From positions 62,001 to 126,000 of the forward strand of contig NZ_JBHUIO010000008.1 of assembly GCF_042682745.1 (NCBI RefSeq): DNA of 64,000 nucleotides, given 5' to 3'. Position 1 is the first letter of the stretch. The number at the start of each line of letters is the position of its first letter. This document shows, piece by piece, positions 59,154 to 64,000 of this stretch. The position numbers were made by a program, and so were the translations under genes. The notes under the pieces are model-generated. The model was not told the origin of the DNA. It worked only from the letters and a program-made list of their open reading frames with translations, and ran no database searches. The stretch comes from Tumebacillus_A lipolyticus (GTDB lineage: Bacteria > Bacillota > Bacilli > Tumebacillales > Tumebacillaceae).

Positions 59154-59183
59154 ATCTCTATGAGCCATGTCCCATCGATATAC
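59154..59183 (-). promoter_or_regulatory. Sigma-E-like promoter of spoIIIA
   Basis: Minus strand GTATATC (59177-59183), 14 bases, CATAGAGAT (59154-59162). Spacing is that of sigma-E; the hexamers are partial matches (about five of seven and five of eight). spoIIIA is sigma-E dependent in bacilli. Confidence 0.45.
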
Positions 59184-59233
59184 CAACAAGAGATAGAAAT
59201 CTCCCAAACGATTTTGCTAGAGAGCGAGCGCAA

Positions 59234-59268
59234 TAAAAAAAACTCTGGCAGCTGCTAGCCAGAGTTTT
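59234..59268. terminator. Terminator after the HAD-DUF188 operon
   Basis: AAAACTCTGGC, eight-base loop, GCCAGAGTTTT; strong A and T tracts on both sides. Confidence 0.85.
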
Positions 59269-59270
59269 AG

Positions 59271-59726
59271 TCATTCATCATTTCGTTTCGAATCGATGCG
59301 ATCTAACAGTTCGATCAAGGCGAGTTGAAAGCGCGTCTCGTCTTCGGCGGTCCGCTTCTTCGGACCTTTGGTGCGCCCGCCGCCTCGGCGGTGTTTCGCT
59401 GCCGCCTCGCGAAGTTCGAGGATCAGCCCCATGTCTTCGCTCGAATACTCCTGACCGGTCGGGGAGATCGCATACCCTCGGCGGCTGAGCACCAGCGCCG
59501 ACAAACCGATATCTTGAGTGATCACGACATCGCCTGGACGCATCCGATTGGCGATCGCCAAGTCGACCGCCTGCGAGCTGCCGTCGACGATGATGCGATG
59601 GGCGGCGCTTAGCTCATGATGGATATTGGTGACGACGACCACCTTGATCTCACGCGCCTCCCCCGTCTCGATCGCAAAGCGAACAGCACCTTTCGGGCAA
59701 CCATCGCCATCGATCCAGATCGTCAT
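59271..59726 (-). CDS. DUF188/YaiI-YqxD family protein
   Basis: 151 residues. IWIDGDGCPKGAVRFAIETG at the N-terminus, DLAIANRMRPGDVVITQDIG in the middle and GGGRTKGPKKRTAEDETRFQ near the end are the family signatures. PIN-like fold with conserved acidic residues; function unproven. Its ATG overlaps the HAD gene stop (ATGA). Confidence 0.9.
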   Translation of the reverse strand: MTIWIDGDGCPKGAVRFAIETGEAREIKVVVVTNIHHELSAAHRIIVDGSSQAVDLAIANRMRPGDVVITQDIGLSALVLSRRGYAISPTGQEYSSEDMGLILELREAAAKHRRGGGRTKGPKKRTAEDETRFQLALIELLDRIDSKRNDE

Positions 59727-60493
59727 GGTTGCAGGAGACCTGAACCTTCCCTCTGCCCCTGCTCTTCCAGATACTTTCTGATCACAGCCGGCACTTGTTC
59801 GATCGCATCCAGCGTCAGAAACTGACCTTTGACCGGCACGTCGAGATCGGCGCTGTCGAACGCCCAGCCCCCCTTGTCCGGCAGATGGATCGCATGAATG
59901 CCCTCCTCAAGCGCTGGTCGGATGTCATTTCTTGCCGAGTTGCCGATCATCCAAGTGTGCTCGCGACGAAGCGGTGTGGTTTCCAAGATGCGCTGCAGGA
60001 CGGAGCGGTTTTTATGCTCCGAGATAAAGCGACGATCTGTCGGAAAAATATCTTCAAGTCCTGCCCTGACCACTTTGGAGGTCTGAATCTCCTCATCGCC
60101 ACCTGTGTACAGGTACAGTTCATGCCCTTCATTTTTCAGTCGCTCCAGCGTCTCATGAGCGTGTGGATAGAGCTCGACCGGCTTGACATACACGCCGTAT
60201 CCGATCGCCAGCAGTTCGCGCTCCTCCGGCTCGCTCGGCCGTTTGCCATACTTGTCGCACATCAGCCGATAGGTCGAGACGAGCGACTCGGGGAAGCGGT
60301 CTTTGCCCAGACCGTGTTGAACGATGCCCGAAAGGTCGATGTGGTTCTGCGTTTCTTGGACCATCTTGAGATCAATTTTATGCTCTCGAAAGAAATCGGC
60401 CATCGCAGCCAAAAATTCTTCACGCGCCTCATTAAAAAACCGATTGCAATGTATAAGTGTGTCATCAAGGTCAAATAAAAGATGCTGTTCCAT
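59723..60493 (-). CDS. HAD superfamily hydrolase
   Basis: 256 residues from the ATG at 60493 (GGAGG nine bases upstream). Motif I is LLFDLDDTLIHC (both Asp present), motif II HELYLYTGGDEEIQTSKVVR with Thr, motif IV around MIGNSARNDIRPALEEGIHA (GNSxxND, like PGP/YjjG-type phosphatases). The cap domain is between I and II (FLAAMADFFREHKIDLKMVQ). Substrate unknown. Confidence 0.9.
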   Translation of the reverse strand: MEQHLLFDLDDTLIHCNRFFNEAREEFLAAMADFFREHKIDLKMVQETQNHIDLSGIVQHGLGKDRFPESLVSTYRLMCDKYGKRPSEPEERELLAIGYGVYVKPVELYPHAHETLERLKNEGHELYLYTGGDEEIQTSKVVRAGLEDIFPTDRRFISEHKNRSVLQRILETTPLRREHTWMIGNSARNDIRPALEEGIHAIHLPDKGGWAFDSADLDVPVKGQFLTLDAIEQVPAVIRKYLEEQGQREGSGLLQP

Positions 60494-60560
60494 GCTGCGT
60501 TCCCTCCTTTCGATAGGTTCTCTCATTATAATGAAAACCTTCGATCATTGTCCAGAAATG

Positions 60561-60590
60561 AAAAAACCGACGAGCCGAGTGGTCGCCGGG
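60561..60590 (-). terminator. Terminator of the ger operon
   Basis: CCGGCG and CGTCGG arms on the minus strand (one G-U pair) followed by six T, just after the small membrane gene. Confidence 0.65.
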
Positions 60591-60614
60591 GAACAAGACT
60601 GAGGAAATCCGCTT

Positions 60615-60875
60615 TCAGGCGGGAAACGGGTTCAAAATCATATAGGCGATCCACAGGCCGACCGCCACCGCAGCGCCAACCAAAGCCCATAGCAACATGC
60701 CCCGTCCATAGCGCGAAAAGAGGCCGGTCAAAAAGCCCATCGTCCAGGGAGCTGGCGTGTTTGGATAGGCTGCATGGTATTCTTCTTCGATATCTGTGTA
60801 TTGTTTGTGCATGTTCTCTTCAAATTTATCGTCCGCTTGCTTGCGCTCTTGTAACTTCTGATCCTCATGATTCAT
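60615..60875 (-). CDS. Small membrane protein at the end of the ger operon (86 aa)
   Basis: 86 residues; GGAGG precedes the ATG. An acidic helical N-terminal half (EDQKLQERKQADDKFEENMH) is followed by YPNTPAPWTMGFLTGLFSRY and a membrane helix MLLWALVGAAVAVGLWIAYM. I do not recognise the family. It is the last gene before the operon terminator, so it may act with the germinant receptor. Confidence 0.6.
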   Translation of the reverse strand: MNHEDQKLQERKQADDKFEENMHKQYTDIEEEYHAAYPNTPAPWTMGFLTGLFSRYGRGMLLWALVGAAVAVGLWIAYMILNPFPA

Positions 60876-60912
60876 CAGACCATTCCCCTCCTTTCCTCTT
60901 ATCGTTCGCCCA

Positions 60913-62085
60913 TCATGTCGTTTTCATTCCCACCCGGCGAATCTCGACTTGGTAGACAACATCGATCGACATGTGGGTGAAGTCTTTGTTCCAATTCGCC
61001 GGATCAAATCGCTCGATGTATTTGGCGCGCACTTTGTTGCCCATGCCGAACACGTCCACCCCGTAGGTGTGAATGCACTTGTCCACCAGCTTTTTCGCTC
61101 GTCGATTCAGTTCGGCTGAGAACGCTTTTTCAATCTTTTGGATCGTTTCCTTTTCGCGATAATCGAGATGGCACATCGACTCGATCAGATCGAGCTCCAA
61201 AAGCACTTGAACGCTCATTCGAAACGATCCTCCCCACGGTTCGACTGTCGACTTGGTGTGCACCTTTTTGGGATGGGCGGTGATATACTTGCGCGTCCCG
61301 CTCTCCAGATTTTGTTTTTCCGGACAAGGAATGCTGATCTCGCCACCGATCGCCCCATCCCGAATCTGCATCAACACCCAAGCATCCTTTTCATCCAGCG
61401 TCCCGACCATCTTGTCCTGTTGAAAAAGTGCCAGCCCATGCCATTTGACTTCCTTTTTGTCCGTTACGACAAAGTTGGCAGTCCCCTCGATCCCGCTGGA
61501 AGAGCGATCGATAAACCACTTCCCGAGCGAGATGTCTGGAACTGTCCCCGCCTTGGCCCCATTCTCGATCAGATCCATCACATAGACGATCGGAATTTGC
61601 TCAAGCTTTGGATCTGTCTCCAGCAGATCGACCGCCTGATCGGGTGTGATCAAGATCCACAACAACCGCCTCATCTGCGGACTGCGACGGATGCTGTCCA
61701 GCACATCTTCGAGGCCTTGTTTCGCCATCTTTTCCGAGATGGCGACGACGCGCGTGTGCCCATAAAACAGCTCTTGGTTCAGTCGTTGTTGCAGATTGCG
61801 CATGGCGTCTGCCAGAGAATAGCCGGTGCTGCTCATCACCTTGACCGCGCTCTTTCCTCCCTGTCCGCCACCTCCGCCTGAAGCTGTGATCTTGATCGGG
61901 ATAGGGATTTGCACCGACAGTTTGATCAGCGGTTGCAACCCTTCTCTGCCATCCGCGAGATCGATCGCCATCGCGACCACCGAAGTGCGCTCCTCCAACT
62001 CCCTTCGATCCCAACAACCGCTGATCAGCAAGGAGGACAGACAGAGCACGAGCACGAGCGACAGCAGCTTTTTAAGACGCTTCAT
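60913..62085 (-). CDS. gerC: Germinant receptor lipoprotein, GerAC family
   Basis: 390 residues from the ATG at 62085 (AAGGGGAAG upstream). Lipobox LLISGCWDRRELEE (Cys24) with the GerAC-specific CWDxxE. The body contains YSLADAMRNLQQRLNQELFY, GHTRVVAISEKMAKQGLEDV and CIHTYGVDVFGMGNKVRAKY. Anchored on the outside of the spore inner membrane as subunit C of the nutrient receptor. Overlaps gerB by 14 bases. Confidence 0.94.
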   Translation of the reverse strand: MKRLKKLLSLVLVLCLSSLLISGCWDRRELEERTSVVAMAIDLADGREGLQPLIKLSVQIPIPIKITASGGGGGQGGKSAVKVMSSTGYSLADAMRNLQQRLNQELFYGHTRVVAISEKMAKQGLEDVLDSIRRSPQMRRLLWILITPDQAVDLLETDPKLEQIPIVYVMDLIENGAKAGTVPDISLGKWFIDRSSSGIEGTANFVVTDKKEVKWHGLALFQQDKMVGTLDEKDAWVLMQIRDGAIGGEISIPCPEKQNLESGTRKYITAHPKKVHTKSTVEPWGGSFRMSVQVLLELDLIESMCHLDYREKETIQKIEKAFSAELNRRAKKLVDKCIHTYGVDVFGMGNKVRAKYIERFDPANWNKDFTHMSIDVVYQVEIRRVGMKTT

Positions 62086-63277
62086 GCGCTGCTTCCCCTT
62101 CCGCAACCGACTGCAACTTGCGCCCATCGATCTTCCTGATCATCGCGAGCATCAGCAGCAACGAGGGGAACACGACGGAGATCAAGAGCCCCAGATAACC
62201 GATCTTTTCAAAATACCAGAACAGATCAAATATGTTTTGCGCCATTTTGATCGCAATCAAATAACAGCCCACATAAAAAACAAGCGGCAGCCATCTCTTC
62301 TTTCGGATGCCAAACAGCTGTCTGAATGACCAGATCGCGCAGTAATACCAGTTGCCGCAAGTGGTGAACACCGCGGCGACCCAGACGCTGAGAAAAACGG
62401 CTTCCAACCGTTCCAAGATCAGCCCCGGCACATTGATCGACTTGACCAGTTCGAGCGTCGGCCACGTCTGCAACGCCAACTCCTCATACCCGAAGCTCAT
62501 CGTGCCTGCGATGACGATCAGCAGGTAGATGATGCCAGGCAGGAGCACGCCGTAGATCTGGAAGCGATGCATGACCTTGCTGTGTTTGACGTTGCGGTTA
62601 AACATCAGCATCACCTCCATGCCGACGAAAGATTCAAGCACCGGAATCGTCGCAATCAGGATGCCCGTCAGCTGAGTTCGCGGCAGGATCGGCATGAGAT
62701 TTTCCATCTTGGCACCCTGATAGGCGGATAGCGAGATAAAGAGCACCGGCACCACGATGATGAACAACAGAACTTGGTTCACCCTGGTGACCACCTCGCT
62801 GTCGTAATAGGAGAGGAAAAGGCATAAGAACAGCATCGTTCCGATGATCACTTCGATCGGCGTCTTGACCAGCACTGCGGTCACGACCACTTCGCCGAAC
62901 ATTCGAGCGACAAAAGCGGTGAAGAGCAACCAATAGGTCGTGTAGGAAAGAACGACCGGAACGGCGAGGATCTTCCCAACCCACCGATTTTTCTTTGACC
63001 CGAGCAGTTCCCGGCACATCTCGACGAGCGTCTTTTCCGGAAAGCGAGCGGAAAGCGAGTTGATCATGATCACGGCGAACACAGCGATCAGCATCGCGAT
63101 CAACACGGCGATCCAGCCGTACTGATCTGCCCCCTTTGTCGATGTGCGCGGCAAGACGAGCACTCCAACGCCCATGAGCGTGGAGGCGCTCAAACACAAA
63201 CCCTGCCCTGGTGTGATGATAAAGGGTGTGCCGCTACGATTCTTTTGGTTCGTTTTCTGTCTTGCTTCCTCTACCAT
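62072..63277 (-). CDS. gerB: Germinant receptor integral membrane subunit, GerAB family
   Basis: 401 residues with about ten membrane helices of the amino-acid permease type: LCLSASTLMGVGVLVLPRTS, ILAVPVVLSYTTYWLLFTAF, LIVIAGTMSFGYEELALQTW, LEAVFLSVWVAAVFTTCGNW. Probably binds the amino-acid germinant. Overlaps gerA by 44 bases and gerC by 14. Confidence 0.94.
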   Translation of the reverse strand: MVEEARQKTNQKNRSGTPFIITPGQGLCLSASTLMGVGVLVLPRTSTKGADQYGWIAVLIAMLIAVFAVIMINSLSARFPEKTLVEMCRELLGSKKNRWVGKILAVPVVLSYTTYWLLFTAFVARMFGEVVVTAVLVKTPIEVIIGTMLFLCLFLSYYDSEVVTRVNQVLLFIIVVPVLFISLSAYQGAKMENLMPILPRTQLTGILIATIPVLESFVGMEVMLMFNRNVKHSKVMHRFQIYGVLLPGIIYLLIVIAGTMSFGYEELALQTWPTLELVKSINVPGLILERLEAVFLSVWVAAVFTTCGNWYYCAIWSFRQLFGIRKKRWLPLVFYVGCYLIAIKMAQNIFDLFWYFEKIGYLGLLISVVFPSLLLMLAMIRKIDGRKLQSVAEGEAAHEAS

Positions 63278-64000
63278 CCGGGTTCACACCTTCCGCCGAT
63301 GCAGATTTAACCCGCTCGCGCTCCTCGTCTCGGCTGAACACATCTGGCCGTTTGGTCATGCGATAGAGCGGGATGCGGATCATCGAGTCGCCCAAGCCTC
63401 GCCAAGTGAATGGTGAAAACGGAGTCAGATAGGGCACGCCAAACGACTTGAGCGAGCAAAGGTGAACGACGATGATGATCATGAAGAGCATCACGCCATA
63501 CAGACCGAACATCGCCGCCAGAAACATGACCGGAAAGCGCAGCATGCGCAGCGCGATCGCTGCGTTGTAAGACGGAGCGGCAAATGATCCGATCGTCGTC
63601 AAGGCGACGACGATCACCATGATCGGGGAGACGATGCCTGCTTGTACCGCCGCTTCCCCGACGATCAAAGCGCCGACGATGCCGATGGTCGGGCCGATCG
63701 GCCCGGGCAGACGCACGCTCGCCTCGCGCAAGATTTCGATCGAGATCTCCATCGCCAGCGCCTCGATCACCGAGGGAAACGGAACGGTAGCGCGCCCGGC
63801 CGCCATCGCGATGACCAGTTTGGAGGGGATCATCTCCGGATGGAAGGAGGAAAAGGAGATGTAGAGCGATGGCAGCAACAGCGCCATCGTCATCGACAGG
63901 GCGCGGATAAAGCGCAACAGAGTTGAGATCAAAAACCGTTCATAGTAGTCTTCCGGACTGTGATAAAACTGGGTGAGGATGCTCGGGACGATCAGCGAGT
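63234..64000 (-). CDS. gerA: Germinant receptor subunit, GerAA family (N-terminal part beyond window edge)
   Basis: The frame is open from the stop at 63234 to the right edge (about 255 residues). GerA features: FYHSPEDYYERFLISTLLRF, SSFHPEMIPSKLVIAMAAGR, SVRLPGPIGPTIGIVGALIV and membrane helices after each. The C-terminus is basic and Glu-rich. First gene of gerA-gerB-gerC; its start and promoter, probably sigma-G, lie beyond 64000. Confidence 0.94.
   Translation of the reverse strand, partial: SLIVPSILTQFYHSPEDYYERFLISTLLRFIRALSMTMALLLPSLYISFSSFHPEMIPSKLVIAMAAGRATVPFPSVIEALAMEISIEILREASVRLPGPIGPTIGIVGALIVGEAAVQAGIVSPIMVIVVALTTIGSFAAPSYNAAIALRMLRFPVMFLAAMFGLYGVMLFMIIIVVHLCSLKSFGVPYLTPFSPFTWRGLGDSMIRIPLYRMTKRPDVFSRDEERERVKSASAEGVNPDGRGSKTENEPKES

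Overview
The window reads as a chromosomal segment of an endospore-forming Bacillota. It carries spo0A, spoIVB, the whole spoIIIA operon, a gerA-type germinant receptor operon and three alpha/beta-type small acid-soluble spore proteins. The moderately high GC content, the gene order and the overall look of the proteins suggest the Alicyclobacillaceae, probably a Tumebacillus-like organism; that assignment is my inference. Most genes lie on the minus strand.

Layout: (1) 1-11.3 kb is housekeeping and metabolism: a truncated FMN-binding protein, a 52-aa ORF, a DUF1450 protein, typA, molybdate transport modAB without modC, an ABC-F ATPase behind a small ORF and an attenuator-like terminator, lspA, a GNAT, and a complete fixABCX electron-transfer operon. 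(2) 11.3-13.1 kb holds an NprR/Rap-like HTH-TPR regulator overlapped by a small secreted peptide precursor with three near-identical octapeptides, a probable RRNPP quorum-sensing pair. (3) 13-21 kb holds an alpha/beta hydrolase, a membrane-GAF-tandem-GGDEF protein and two orphan oligopeptide-binding lipoproteins. (4) 21-31.9 kb holds pcrA, the SASP cluster with sigma-G promoters, an APH-like kinase, a TetR/FAD-monooxygenase pair, a MarR/DUF3147 pair, a Nudix pair, a bicupin and DUF1801. (5) 31.9-35.9 kb is an AT-richer accessory island downstream of spo0A. It contains two degenerate extra copies of the spo0A 3' end, a TIR + GNAT operon between them, and another probable nucleotide-processing protein between the inner copy and intact spo0A. 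(6) 35.9-59.1 kb is the conserved Bacillota block spo0A-spoIVB-recN-argR-nadK-tlyA-dxs-ispA-xseBA-(fnr, Kae1-like)-nusB-(DUF2273, amaP, asp23)-accCB-spoIIIAH..AA. (7) 59.2-64 kb holds a DUF188/HAD pair and gerA-gerB-gerC plus a small membrane protein; gerA runs off the right edge.

How the parts fit together: the core block couples sporulation entry (Spo0A), engulfment-stage signalling (SpoIVB) and the SpoIIIA-SpoIIQ channel with isoprenoid, fatty-acid and DNA-repair functions. The peptide/TPR pair could feed cell-density information into this lifestyle, and the two OppA proteins are candidate importers of such peptides. The most unusual parts are the three-repeat signalling precursor, the stack of spo0A 3' ends with immune-like cargo, and the ABC-F leader.
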